Shown: in pieces, positions 15,728 through 25,072 of the stretch
Numbering within the stretch: position 1 is the first letter of the stretch
How the letters are laid out: each line of letters starts with the position of its first letter
NCBI GenBank assembly: GCA_018267215.1
Contig: JAFDYX010000001.1
Location: 92,876 to 156,875 of the forward strand
From: Bacteroidota bacterium
GTDB lineage: Bacteria > Bacteroidota > Bacteroidia > Cytophagales > Cyclobacteriaceae
Direction of reading: 5' to 3'
DNA: 64,000 nucleotides
Position numbers and translations under genes: made by a program
Notes under the pieces: generated by a model
Database searches by the model: none
What the model saw: the letters and a program-made list of their open reading frames with translations, nothing else
Told to the model about the DNA's origin: nothing

Positions 15728-17808
15728 TTACGATAGCAACTGTGTTCAAAAGCAAAACACTCATTCGCCTCGCCTTTCTGGGCTCTGCCATTGCCTGGGT
15801 GATCTTGCTTTTTTCTGACATCACCTTATTGTTTAGTACCATGCAGGGGTTGCAGCCAGATGTGCCCGAATGGCTGCCCCGTCTGATGCTGACTGTTTTT
15901 GTCATCAGTCTTTTTTATTATTACAGACTTCGAATTGAGCTGGATGATTCTCTCAACTTCACAGACCTGCTGTGGAAAGTTTTTGCTACCGGGTTAATTA
16001 CTACCGTAGTGTCGCTCACTTTTCGCCTGCTAATGTTTTTGTTGGGCCACACCTCGTTGGCCACTAACGTAGTCTTCACTGATTTTATTTATCAGATCAA
16101 TTTAGCCTTACTGGTAAATTTTTTATTGGCTGCTTTGGTGTGCTGGAAGCGGCTGATTCTTTATCATAAGTCGAAGTGGTTGCTGCGCACATGGCTTGCT
16201 TTCGACATCATCCTGCTAACTATTTTAGTGTATGATATGCTGGGCACACTCATGCCCGAGTCGTTGCGCATTGTTTTTAATTTGATCTTGGGAGTTATGC
16301 TGCTGGTGCTGTCGGCCAACATGCGGTGGGTGGCATATCTCAATTTTAAACAAAAATGGACGAGCCTTTTATTGCTGCTGTTGGTTTTCTTTTATCTCGC
16401 TTATTTTTTCTATACCGTAGGCAGCGGGGCAGAAATGATCGCCAAGGCTACAACAAATTTTCTCGATTTCAGAAACCATCTTTTCATCATTCTTCTTGCG
16501 CTGTTTATTGTTGTTTATGGAATTTTTTCTTTCCTCGTTATTTTGTTCAACCTGCCCACTTCATCTGTTTTTGAGCAGAAGCTGGAAGAAGTGGTAAACT
16601 ATCAGCGCATCAGCCAGTCTATACAAACAGAGCAAGACGAAGAAAGTGTTTACAATATTTTGTTGGAGAGCTCGGTCAGCTCTGTGTTTGCCGATGCGGC
16701 CTGGCTTGAAATTACAGGAGCCAACAATGAACAGAAAATTTTTACCTACCACATCACTGAGCAGGAGACAAAAAACATTCGCGAGCACCTGGAGAAAAAT
16801 CAGGTAAAAGGTATTTTAGATGTGGGCAGTGAAAAAACAAAAAACCTATCCAAATATCTTTCTTCCTTAAAGTCATCGCGTTTCCGTTCTATCCTCGCCT
16901 TCCCGATTGTAGTGAAAGAAGAGAACATCGGTACGCTTGCTTTGTTAAAAGAATTACCCGAAGGCTTCAACAAAGAGATGACACGCATTGTTTCCACTTT
17001 TGCAAATCAGGCCGGCATCTCCATCGAAAATTTCCGGCTGCTGGAAGAGGCCTTTCAGCATGCGCGCTACAAAGAAGAATTAAAGATTGCCAAAACCGTG
17101 CAACAAAGTCTGCTGCCCACCAAATTAGAGCAAGATCATGATTTTGAAGTCGTGGCTTTTTCGGCTTCGGCCGATGAGGTGGGTGGCGATTATTATGATA
17201 CGCTTCGGATTGATGAGCACAAAGTGGCTCTCATCATTGCCGATGTGTCGGGCAAGGGCACCACAGCTGCTTTCCACATGAGCCAGATGAAAGGTATATT
17301 TCACAGCCTGGCACAGCAACAACTGGATCCGCGTGAGTTTATGCAGCGTGCCAACAAAGCATTGATCTACTGCCTGGAGCGCAACTCATTTATATCGGCA
17401 TCTTTTTTTGTTATTGACACAACCCAAAAAAAGATACGCTACTCACGTGCCGGCCATTGCCCTGTGTTGTATTTGCGTGCCGGTCAAAGCAACTCGTATT
17501 ACCTGAAAGACAAAGGAGCTGCCTTGGGTATGGTGCGCAACTCCGAATACGGCAACTATATTGAAACCAATGAAATCAGCTACCAGTCTGGCGATATTAT
17601 GGTACTCTACACCGATGGCATTACAGAAGCTCAAAATGGCAAGGGAGATGAATTTGGTTACGAGCACCTGGCCTCGGCTTTGAACGAAGTGAGTACAGCC
17701 TCCGCAAAAGAAATCGGAGATCATATCATCAAGCGGCTGTACGAGTTTACAGGTACGCAAAATATTAATGACGATTATACTTCTATGACGGTGAAATTTA
17801 AAGCATAA
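15724..17808 (+). CDS. Membrane GAF-SpoIIE (RsbU-type) protein phosphatase
   Basis: A 694-residue protein. About eight hydrophobic helices occupy residues 1-290, a GAF-like domain lies at about 295-440, and a PP2C/SpoIIE phosphatase domain at about 440-694. The latter carries IAKTVQQSLLPTK, ADEVGGDYYD with metal-binding acidic residues near 485, ADVSGKGTTAAFHMSQMK near 505, and LYTDGITEAQN near 625. Such enzymes dephosphorylate STAS-domain antagonists in partner-switching pathways. The start is a TTG at 15724 overlapping the serS stop in a TTGA; GTG at 15742 is the alternative. The STAS and kinase-like partners follow immediately, which strongly suggests one signalling module. Confidence 0.9.
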   Translation: MITIATVFKSKTLIRLAFLGSAIAWVILLFSDITLLFSTMQGLQPDVPEWLPRLMLTVFVISLFYYYRLRIELDDSLNFTDLLWKVFATGLITTVVSLTFRLLMFLLGHTSLATNVVFTDFIYQINLALLVNFLLAALVCWKRLILYHKSKWLLRTWLAFDIILLTILVYDMLGTLMPESLRIVFNLILGVMLLVLSANMRWVAYLNFKQKWTSLLLLLLVFFYLAYFFYTVGSGAEMIAKATTNFLDFRNHLFIILLALFIVVYGIFSFLVILFNLPTSSVFEQKLEEVVNYQRISQSIQTEQDEESVYNILLESSVSSVFADAAWLEITGANNEQKIFTYHITEQETKNIREHLEKNQVKGILDVGSEKTKNLSKYLSSLKSSRFRSILAFPIVVKEENIGTLALLKELPEGFNKEMTRIVSTFANQAGISIENFRLLEEAFQHARYKEELKIAKTVQQSLLPTKLEQDHDFEVVAFSASADEVGGDYYDTLRIDEHKVALIIADVSGKGTTAAFHMSQMKGIFHSLAQQQLDPREFMQRANKALIYCLERNSFISASFFVIDTTQKKIRYSRAGHCPVLYLRAGQSNSYYLKDKGAALGMVRNSEYGNYIETNEISYQSGDIMVLYTDGITEAQNGKGDEFGYEHLASALNEVSTASAKEIGDHIIKRLYEFTGTQNINDDYTSMTVKFKA

Positions 17809-17836
17809 CCCAATTTGTTAAAAAACGTTTAAAAAT

Positions 17837-18187
17837 ATGGTGCAGATAAAACGGCTACAAGAAGGAGGAGCCGACATCATTGCGGTGATCGGTGAAATTG
17901 ATGCGAGCTCATCTATTGACTTGGATTTGGCCATCGCCAAAAGCGTGGGCGAAGGAGCCAAAAAAATATTAGTGGACTGCTCCGCGCTGGAATACATTTC
18001 TTCCGCTGGGCTGGGTGTGTTTATGTCGTACATCGAAGAGTTGCGCGACAAGAATATTCAAATGGTTCTGTTCGGATTGAAAGAAAAAGTTGTCAATACA
18101 TTTGAAATACTGGGACTGGCCAGTTTGTTGCACATCCGCGAAAATAAAAGTGAGGCATTGAAATTGGCAAATGAACTATCAGTATAA
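17837..18187 (+). CDS. STAS-domain anti-sigma factor antagonist
   Basis: A 116-residue single STAS domain of the SpoIIAA/RsbV type. The conserved phosphorylation loop reads DCSALEYISSAGLGVFMSYI with Ser55/Ser56 preceding AGLG, so it can probably be phosphorylated by the kinase-like protein encoded next and dephosphorylated by the SpoIIE phosphatase upstream. It starts 28 bp after the phosphatase stop and overlaps the following gene by 17 bp. Bacteroidota lack a classical SigB, so the ultimate target is unknown. Confidence 0.9.
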   Translation: MVQIKRLQEGGADIIAVIGEIDASSSIDLDLAIAKSVGEGAKKILVDCSALEYISSAGLGVFMSYIEELRDKNIQMVLFGLKEKVVNTFEILGLASLLHIRENKSEALKLANELSV

Positions 18188-18581
18188 CATCGGTTGCAGC
18201 CTGGCCAATTTAAAAGGCATACGCGATTTCATACGAAAGGCGCTGCACGAAAACCACGTGCCCGAAATGCAGGTAAGCGCCATCGTGTTGGCGTTAGACG
18301 AAATGTGTTCTAATCTGATGATCCATGCCCATCATTGCGACCCCAACCATCAACTGGAACTAAAAATTGATCATCCTTCCAAAAACGAATTTATTTTCGA
18401 AATTGTTGACGATGGTTCCGTTTTTGACATCAACCGCTTTGTAGAACCTGCCATGGAAAACCTGGTGCAGGAAAAACGCAAAGGCGGGCTGGGTATTCGG
18501 CTGGTAAAATCTATTATGGACAGGATAGAATATCGTAAGGAAGCCGGTAAGTCTATTTGTCGGCTTACGAAAACAATCTGA
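18171..18581 (+). CDS. RsbW-like ATP-binding (HATPase) regulator
   Basis: A 136-residue GHKL-fold protein. The N box is LALDEMCSNLMIHAHH (about residues 42-57), the G1 box FEIVDDGSVFD, and the G2 region KGGLGIRLVKSIMDRIEY, all as in serine kinase/anti-sigma proteins of the RsbW and BtrW group. No additional domain is present. The start overlaps the STAS gene by 17 bp, implying coupled translation and stoichiometric production. It is expected to bind the STAS partner and probably phosphorylate it, but the downstream effector is not encoded nearby. Confidence 0.88.
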   Translation: MNYQYNIGCSLANLKGIRDFIRKALHENHVPEMQVSAIVLALDEMCSNLMIHAHHCDPNHQLELKIDHPSKNEFIFEIVDDGSVFDINRFVEPAMENLVQEKRKGGLGIRLVKSIMDRIEYRKEAGKSICRLTKTI

Positions 18582-18605
18582 GTTCGCGCTTCCGTTCAAG
18601 AAAAC

Positions 18606-18613
18606 TATATTTG
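18606..18613 (+). promoter_or_regulatory. Predicted -7 box for the PPIase-surA gene group
   Basis: TATATTTG, a perfect TAnnTTTG, lies 22 bases before the ATG at 18636. The -33 region is not clear. Confidence 0.5.
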
Positions 18614-18635
18614 CACCCTAAAATCAAGGGGCTTC

Positions 18636-20582
18636 ATGAGTCGGTATTTTATTTTACTTTCTGTTTTTTACAGTCTTGCTTTGATGGCCTTTGGCCAATC
18701 AAAAAGCACTAAGCCCATTACTTTATTTACGGTGGGCGGATCTCCCGTTAACACAGACGAGTTTATCTACCTGTTTAAAAAAAATCATGCCGGCAAGCCG
18801 GATGATTTCACCAAAGAAAAAATAGACGATTACCTCAATTTGTTTATCAACTTCAAATTGAAAGTGCGCGAAGCGCAGGCGCAAGGGCTTGATACCGCAA
18901 AAAAATTCAGAGGCGAACTAGCCGGCTACCGCGATGAATTGAAAAAGCCCTATCGTGCCAACAAAGATTTGGTAGATAATCTTGCCAAAGAAGCATACGC
19001 CCACTTGTTGAAAGAAATAAAAGCATCGCACATTCTCATCCAGTTAAAACCGGATGCGTCCGCAGAAGACACACTGAAAGCCTACACCAAAATAAGTGAA
19101 ATACGAAAAAGGATTTTGGCAGGAGAAGATTTTGAAAAATTGGCAAGAGAACTCAGTGAAGACCCTTCTGCCAAATACAACGGAGGGAGCCTGAGTTATT
19201 TTACAGCCCTACAAATGGTTTACCCGTTTGAAGAGATGGCTTACAAAACTGAAGTAGGCCATCTTTCGCCCGTAGTGCGCACACGTTTTGGCTATCATTT
19301 AATAAAAGTAGAAGATGTGCGGCCTTCGCGTGGCGAAGTGGAAGTATCTCATATTTTATTGCGCGCCCCAAAGGATGACCAAAAAGCAAAAAATCAAATT
19401 TTCGAAATTGACGATCAGTTAAAACGCGGCCGCCATTGGGACGAGCTTTGCAAACAATATTCGGAAGACACCAACACCAAAAATAGCGGAGGTAGGTTGA
19501 AGCCTTTTGGCACCGGTGTATTTGTATCGGTACCCGAATTTGAAGCCGCTGCTTTTGCCCTGCAAAAACCGGGAGATGTCTCCGATCCATTTCAATCTAA
19601 CATCGGTTGGCATATCATAAGACTTGAAAAGAAAATCCCTCTGGCTCCTTATGCAGAAATGGAAGCTGCGTTGAAGAAAAAAATTGTACGCGATGAACGC
19701 ATGAAGATAGCCGAAGCGGAAGAGGCAGCCCAGCGTAAAAAAAGTTTTGCTTTTCAGGAAAACGAAGCCACCAAAAAAATTGTGTTTGCGCTAGCCGACT
19801 CAAGTTTGCAAAAAGGAAAATGGCGTATAGCCGGCCATGCTGATACAAAAGCTTTAACATTGTTTTCCTTGCAAGGTCGTGCCATCTCCTCCGGTGAGTT
19901 TATCAACTGGGCAGAACTAAACCAACGCCCTAACAAGCTGCCGTCCGGAGAATACCTCCATCAACTATACACTTCATTTGTCAGCGAAAAAGAAAATCAA
20001 GCAGAAGAAGAGAAAATCATCAGAGAAAACCCTGACTTCCTGCACCTGTTAACCGAATACCGCGAAGGGATTTTGCTTTTTGACGTGATGGAAAAAGAAG
20101 TGTGGAACAACGCATCGGCAGATACGCTGGGGCAAAAGAAATTTTACCAAGACCACCTAAGCCAGTATCAAGCCGGCCCTCGAGTGGAAGCCCGCGTTAT
20201 TTCTACAACAGATCAAACTTTCTTTGAAGAACTGAAAAAGAAAATCCATCTGGGAGATACACTCACCCGGGCAGACATCAAAAAATTTAAGTCCATACAA
20301 AATTTCCGTGCTTACGAAAAAGGCGATAGCAAGGTGATTGATAAAATTAACTGGGTGCCCGGTATCCAAGAAACAGAACTCGACCTTGTCTATTACTTCG
20401 TTGAAGTAAGGCGCCTGGTAGCTCCGGGCATGAAATCATTCGATGAAGCCCGCGCCCGCATTATTTCAGATTATCAGGATTCGCTGGAAAAAAATTGGAT
20501 TTCTTCGCTACGCCAAAAATTTCCGGTTTCAATCAATACCAAAGGCAAAAAATTTGTTGAAACTAACCTGCAGAAAAAATGA
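18636..20582 (+). CDS. Periplasmic parvulin peptidyl-prolyl isomerase (two PpiC domains)
   Basis: A 648-residue protein with a signal peptide (LSVFYSLALMAFGQ). Two parvulin domains are visible: KASHILIQLKPDASAED with LSEDPSAKYNGGSLSYF and FGYHLIKVED at about residues 128-232, and VEVSHILLRAPKDD with YSEDTNTKNSGGRLKPFGTG and IGWHIIRLE at about 235-335. The C-terminal 300 residues have no recognised domain and may be a chaperone-like extension. It probably helps outer-membrane proteins fold in the periplasm. It overlaps the next gene by 4 bp. Confidence 0.88.
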   Translation: MSRYFILLSVFYSLALMAFGQSKSTKPITLFTVGGSPVNTDEFIYLFKKNHAGKPDDFTKEKIDDYLNLFINFKLKVREAQAQGLDTAKKFRGELAGYRDELKKPYRANKDLVDNLAKEAYAHLLKEIKASHILIQLKPDASAEDTLKAYTKISEIRKRILAGEDFEKLARELSEDPSAKYNGGSLSYFTALQMVYPFEEMAYKTEVGHLSPVVRTRFGYHLIKVEDVRPSRGEVEVSHILLRAPKDDQKAKNQIFEIDDQLKRGRHWDELCKQYSEDTNTKNSGGRLKPFGTGVFVSVPEFEAAAFALQKPGDVSDPFQSNIGWHIIRLEKKIPLAPYAEMEAALKKKIVRDERMKIAEAEEAAQRKKSFAFQENEATKKIVFALADSSLQKGKWRIAGHADTKALTLFSLQGRAISSGEFINWAELNQRPNKLPSGEYLHQLYTSFVSEKENQAEEEKIIRENPDFLHLLTEYREGILLFDVMEKEVWNNASADTLGQKKFYQDHLSQYQAGPRVEARVISTTDQTFFEELKKKIHLGDTLTRADIKKFKSIQNFRAYEKGDSKVIDKINWVPGIQETELDLVYYFVEVRRLVAPGMKSFDEARARIISDYQDSLEKNWISSLRQKFPVSINTKGKKFVETNLQKK

Positions 20583-21463
20583 GTTTGCGCATTATCCTTT
20601 TTGTCATAGTTGCCTGCTGCTTGCTTGGCTTACACTCGTGCGACCTTATCAAGATGAAAAAAAATGGTGATGCCAACTCTCAACGAAAGGTGGTAGCGCG
20701 TGTAGATAATGCCCGGCTATATGCCGATGAGCTAAAAGGTATTGTGCCAGAAAAAGCCACGGCAGATGACAGCGCCACGCGGGTTAATGCTTATGTAAAC
20801 AGCTGGATCAGAAAACAACTGCTGATCAAAGAGGCGCTGCAATCCATAAAAATTGATGAGGCCGATCTGGAACGAAAAGTACAAGACTACCGATACAGCC
20901 TGATTTCCTATCAATTTCTTAACCATTACATCCGCGAACACCTGAGCGACAGCGTTAATAAAACATCTATCGAAGAATATTACCGCTCTCACCCCGATAA
21001 TTTTATTTTAAAACAAAACATTATTAAAGGCTCGTACATCAAAGTATCAAAAGATGCTCCGCGCACCAAGCGGATCAAAGAATTGATGTTTTCAACAAAA
21101 GAGAAAGAAATGACCGAACTGAAATCGTACTGCTTAGGGTTTTCGGCTGCCTTTCATTTGGCCGACTCTTCCTGGATTGAGTTCGACAAAATAGCGGTGA
21201 ACTCTCCATTAATGGATATTCCCAACAAAATACAATTCTTGCAGACCTACAATTACTACGAAACCAGCGATGCCAACTTTCTGTATTTCCTCAAGGTAGA
21301 TGCCTATAAAATAGCCGACAATGTCTCTCCGTTAGAGTTTGTCAGACAAGACATTAAAAACATTATTTTAAACAAAAGAAAAGTAGAACTTGCAAAAAAA
21401 TTGGAAGATGAGATTTATGAAAATGCTGCTAAGAAGAACGAATTTGAGGTTTTGGGTAGGTAG
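20579..21463 (+). CDS. SurA N-domain-like lipoprotein without a parvulin domain
   Basis: A 294-residue putative lipoprotein. Its signal LFVIVACCLLGLHSCDL has a lipobox ending at Cys21. The body begins like a SurA-type chaperone (VARVDNARLYADELKGIVPE, then SWIRKQLLIKEALQSIK), which is the substrate-binding N-domain, but the parvulin signature found in the flanking genes is missing. It probably acts as a membrane-tethered holdase. The start overlaps the preceding stop by 4 bp and its 3' end overlaps surA by 47 bp, so all three are likely translated as a unit. Confidence 0.75.
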   Translation: MSLRIILFVIVACCLLGLHSCDLIKMKKNGDANSQRKVVARVDNARLYADELKGIVPEKATADDSATRVNAYVNSWIRKQLLIKEALQSIKIDEADLERKVQDYRYSLISYQFLNHYIREHLSDSVNKTSIEEYYRSHPDNFILKQNIIKGSYIKVSKDAPRTKRIKELMFSTKEKEMTELKSYCLGFSAAFHLADSSWIEFDKIAVNSPLMDIPNKIQFLQTYNYYETSDANFLYFLKVDAYKIADNVSPLEFVRQDIKNIILNKRKVELAKKLEDEIYENAAKKNEFEVLGR

Positions 21464-22790
21464 CCTGGCCGTATTGCTCATGCCCTGGGCAGCCTTGGGC
21501 CAGTCTGGCGATAAAGACAATGGTTTTGTGCTGGATAAAATCATCGCAAAGGTAGATAACTACATTGTGCTGAAGTCGGAGTTGGAGTCTGCCTACCAAA
21601 GCTACCTTACAGATGGCAATCCCGGTTCAGAAGAAGCCAAGTGCAACCTGCTGAACCGCATGGTGATGAGCAAAGTGATGGTGGCCAAAGCCGAAATAGA
21701 CTCTATTATCGTAACAGATATTGAAGTAGATCAAAATACTTCGCAACGGATGCAGATCATCCTTCAAAACTATGGCAACTCGCAAGAAGAATTGGAACGC
21801 AGCTATGGAAAGACTTTTGAACAACTGAAAGCCGAACTACACGACCAAATCCGTGAACAGTTGTTGGCGCGCGAAATGACCGAGCGCATTACGAAAGACA
21901 TAACGATAACGCCTTCTGAGATAAAACGCTTCTACAACAAAATCCCTTCCGACAGTTTGCCTTTTTATTCGGCCGATGCCATTATCGGGCAAATTGTAAA
22001 AACTGCCAAGGTAAGCCCACAACAAAAAGCAAAAACCAAAGCACAGCTGGAAGACCTGCGCACCAGATTTTTAAAAGGTGAAAATTGGAATGAACTGGCA
22101 AAAAAATATTCGGAAGATCCTTCCGCCCGCGCCAATGGAGGCGAGATGGGATATTTCGGCAGAGGTTCGATGGTACCTGAGTATGAAGCCATGGCTTTTA
22201 AACTTGCCAAAGGAGAAGTATCTCACCCGTTCGAGTCACAATATGGTTTTCATATCATGCAGTTGATAGACCGCAGAGGAAATGAATACAATTCGCGGCA
22301 TATATTAATTAAGGCAGAGCCCAGCAGCGATGATATTGCACGGGCTCGTTTCTATTTGGATTCTTTAAGTAGAAAAATCAAGAAAGACAGCATTACTTTC
22401 GAGCAAGCCGCTAAACTATACTCAGACGACAAAGACACCAAGGGTCACAACGGTTTTTTTACCGATGCTGATGGCGGCACAAAAGTAGCGATTGATAAAA
22501 CACTTGATCCGGCTGTTTACTTTGTTATAGACACCATGAAAGTGGGGCATCTTTCTAAACCGTTGCCTTACCGCACCAAAGACACCCAACAAGAAGCCGT
22601 TCGTGTCATTTACTTCAAAGCAAAACTCCCTCCGCACCAGGCTAACCTGAAAGACGATTGGCACCGCATCCAATCAGCCGCTTTGGCCGAAAAAAAAGAC
22701 AAGGCCGTAAACAAATGGTTTGTTAAATCGCGGCAAGATGTATTCATCAATATTGATCCTAATTTCAAAGGGTGCAAAATCATAGAATAG
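21417..22790 (+). CDS. surA: SurA-type periplasmic chaperone/peptidyl-prolyl isomerase
   Basis: A 457-residue protein with signal peptide (VGSLAVLLMPWAALGQ), a SurA N-terminal domain (VLDKIIAKVDNYIVLKSEL) and two parvulin-like regions: the first at about residues 180-285 with LAKKYSEDPSARANGGEMGYF and YGFHIMQLIDRR, the second beginning NSRHILIKAEP and degenerate afterwards. It escorts unfolded outer-membrane proteins to the BamA machine. Several in-frame ATG codons exist (21390, 21408, 21417, 21423). The one at 21417 (MKMLLRRTN) places the signal peptide normally and follows a GGAAGATGAG purine run. Confidence 0.88.
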   Translation: MKMLLRRTNLRFWVGSLAVLLMPWAALGQSGDKDNGFVLDKIIAKVDNYIVLKSELESAYQSYLTDGNPGSEEAKCNLLNRMVMSKVMVAKAEIDSIIVTDIEVDQNTSQRMQIILQNYGNSQEELERSYGKTFEQLKAELHDQIREQLLAREMTERITKDITITPSEIKRFYNKIPSDSLPFYSADAIIGQIVKTAKVSPQQKAKTKAQLEDLRTRFLKGENWNELAKKYSEDPSARANGGEMGYFGRGSMVPEYEAMAFKLAKGEVSHPFESQYGFHIMQLIDRRGNEYNSRHILIKAEPSSDDIARARFYLDSLSRKIKKDSITFEQAAKLYSDDKDTKGHNGFFTDADGGTKVAIDKTLDPAVYFVIDTMKVGHLSKPLPYRTKDTQQEAVRVIYFKAKLPPHQANLKDDWHRIQSAALAEKKDKAVNKWFVKSRQDVFINIDPNFKGCKIIE

Positions 22791-22842
22791 CTTATTTGCA
22801 TGGGCATGGGTAAAAAAGTATTTTCACAACAAAAGTTTAGCC

Positions 22843-23820
22843 ATGCCAACTGTCTTTCAAAATGATGTAGAAGCTGCCGATGCGCTGGCGCAATCGTACA
22901 AAAAATTAAAATCAGAAATTGCCAAAGTCATAGTAGGGCAAGATGATGTGGTGCGGCTTGCCCTCATCTCCGTTTTCTGCCACGGCCACGCCCTGCTCAT
23001 CGGAGTGCCCGGCTTAGCCAAAACTCTGCTGGTTCAAACCTTGTCGCAGTCGCTCGACCTGGTTTTTAAACGCATCCAGTTCACACCAGACCTGATGCCT
23101 TCCGACATCATCGGTGCCGAAACAATGGATAAAGAGCGGAACTTTCAGTTTATCAAAGGCCCTGTTTTTGGAAACATTATTTTGGCTGATGAAATAAATC
23201 GCACCCCACCGAAAACACAAGCTGCGCTGCTCGAAGCCATGCAGGAAAATGCCGTAACCATTGCCGGAAAGCGCTACGAACTGCCTCAGCCCTTTTTTGT
23301 GATTGCCACACAAAACCCGATCGAGCAAGAGGGGACATACCCTTTGCCCGAAGCACAATTGGATCGGTTCATGTTTAATATCTTCTTGGACTACCCCACA
23401 TTCGAACAAGAATTAAAAATTGTGAAAGGCACTACGGCCGAACAGTTAGTGGCCGTCAATAAAATCCTGACTGCGGAAGAAATCATTTTCTTTCAACGGC
23501 TCGTCAGGCGCGTACCGATAGCCGATAATGTGGTAGAGTATGCCGTGCGGTTAGCTGTTGCCACGCGGCCGGGGAATGACTCACCCCTTGCCACAGAATT
23601 TTTAGAATGGGGAGCCGGTCCGCGAGCTTCTCAATACTTGGTGCTGGGCGCAAAATGCAATGCCTTGCTCAACGGAAAATATTCGCCCGACATAGAAGAT
23701 GTGCAAGCCGTAGCAAAACCGGTATTGCGCCATCGCATTGTAAGAAATTTTAAAGCAGAAGCCGAAGGGCAATCGGTGGACAAACTAATAGACAAACTGA
23801 TGCAGCAGGCAAAAATGTAA
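22843..23820 (+). CDS. MoxR family AAA+ ATPase
   Basis: A 325-residue ATPase of normal MoxR length. It has VIVGQDDVVRLALISV, Walker A LIGVPGLAKTLLVQTL, the RIQFTPDLMPSDIIG loop, Walker B ILADEINRTPPKTQAALLEAM, and ATQNPIEQEGTYPLPEAQLDRFMF as sensor region. MoxR proteins act as chaperones for metal-cofactor or von Willebrand-domain protein assembly and are often followed by a DUF58 gene. None is present here; the next gene is an amidohydrolase starting at the last base of this stop codon. The substrate is unknown. Confidence 0.92.
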   Translation: MPTVFQNDVEAADALAQSYKKLKSEIAKVIVGQDDVVRLALISVFCHGHALLIGVPGLAKTLLVQTLSQSLDLVFKRIQFTPDLMPSDIIGAETMDKERNFQFIKGPVFGNIILADEINRTPPKTQAALLEAMQENAVTIAGKRYELPQPFFVIATQNPIEQEGTYPLPEAQLDRFMFNIFLDYPTFEQELKIVKGTTAEQLVAVNKILTAEEIIFFQRLVRRVPIADNVVEYAVRLAVATRPGNDSPLATEFLEWGAGPRASQYLVLGAKCNALLNGKYSPDIEDVQAVAKPVLRHRIVRNFKAEAEGQSVDKLIDKLMQQAKM

Positions 23821-25013
23821 TGAACCTGTTAGATCAAATAAAAAAACAATCAACAGAACTGGCTGCAGAAACCGTTGCCAACAGAAGGCACTTGCATGCC
23901 CATCCGGAGTTATCCTACAAAGAAGTCAATACTGCCCAATTTATTGCGAGCAAACTCCGAGACTATGGGCTAAGCCCCCAAGAGGGCGTGGCAGAAACCG
24001 GAGTTGTTGTTTCTATTGAAGGAAAAAATCGTGAAAAAAAAACGGTAGCCCTCCGCGCAGATATTGATGCCTTGCCGATCCAGGAGACAAGCGAAACAGA
24101 ATACAAATCGCAAAATCCTGGTGTCATGCACGCCTGCGGGCACGATGTGCACACAGCCTCATTACTGGGTACGGCCAAAATATTAAGTGGGCTGAAAGAT
24201 CATTTTGAAGGAACCGTGAAATTAATTTTTCAACCCGGAGAAGAAAAAAACCCGGGCGGAGCTTCGTTGATGATCAAAGAAGGAGTATTACAAAACCCTG
24301 CTCCTTCTTCCATCTTAGGCCAGCACGTAATGCCTCTTATCCCTGCAGGGAAAGTAGGCTTTCGTGAAGGGATGTACATGGCCAGCAGCGATGAAATTTA
24401 TCTGACTGTAATTGGCAAAGGCGGGCATGGCGCTGCGCCTGAGCTTACGGTTGACCCCGTGGTGATTGCCGCCCACATTATTATTGCCCTTCAGCAAATT
24501 ATCAGTCGCAAGGCCAGCCCCAAACAGCCTACCGTTTTAACCTTCGGAAAAATTATAGCCAATGGCGCCACCAACATCATCCCAGATGAAGTGAAAATTT
24601 CGGGCACTTTCCGTGCACTGAACGAAGCCTGGCGTGAAGAGGGTCTGCAAAAAATAAAAGCGATGGCCGAAGGCATGGCCGACAGCATGGGCGCAAAATG
24701 CCATGTTAAAATTTCGCGGGGCTATCCTTATTTGGAAAATAATCCCGTACTGACACGGAGGATCAGGAACGCTGCGGAAGAATATCTGGGAAAAGAAAAT
24801 GTAGTTGATCTGGATATTACTCTGGGGTCAGAAGATTTTGCCTACTACTCCCACCAAATCCCCGCCTCATTCTATCGTTTAGGAACAAGAAACGAATCCA
24901 AAGGAATTACCTCTTACGTTCATACCCCCACTTTTGATATTGACGAAGAAGCCCTGAAAATTGGGCCGGGGCTGATGGCCTGGCTGGCCGTCAAAGAATT
25001 AATGGAAATTTAA
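23820..25013 (+). CDS. M20 family amidohydrolase (N-acyl-amino acid type)
   Basis: A 397-residue metalloenzyme. It shows NRRHLHAHPELSYKE near the N-terminus, VALRADIDALPIQE, the zinc-binding MHACGHDVHTASLLG, FQPGEEKNPGGASLMIKEG with the catalytic glutamates, a dimerisation domain (DEIYLTVIGKGGHGAAPELT) and C-terminal LGSEDFAYYSHQIPASFY. This matches the IAA-amino acid/hippurate hydrolase branch that deacylates N-acyl amino acids. No signal peptide is seen, so it is cytoplasmic. The start overlaps the moxR stop by one base, indicating coupling. Confidence 0.93.
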   Translation: MNLLDQIKKQSTELAAETVANRRHLHAHPELSYKEVNTAQFIASKLRDYGLSPQEGVAETGVVVSIEGKNREKKTVALRADIDALPIQETSETEYKSQNPGVMHACGHDVHTASLLGTAKILSGLKDHFEGTVKLIFQPGEEKNPGGASLMIKEGVLQNPAPSSILGQHVMPLIPAGKVGFREGMYMASSDEIYLTVIGKGGHGAAPELTVDPVVIAAHIIIALQQIISRKASPKQPTVLTFGKIIANGATNIIPDEVKISGTFRALNEAWREEGLQKIKAMAEGMADSMGAKCHVKISRGYPYLENNPVLTRRIRNAAEEYLGKENVVDLDITLGSEDFAYYSHQIPASFYRLGTRNESKGITSYVHTPTFDIDEEALKIGPGLMAWLAVKELMEI

Positions 25014-25072
25014 CTCGGTCATCAACTGGCTTAAGATACTGGTTTGCTGCTTACGCATATCTTTACAGTACG

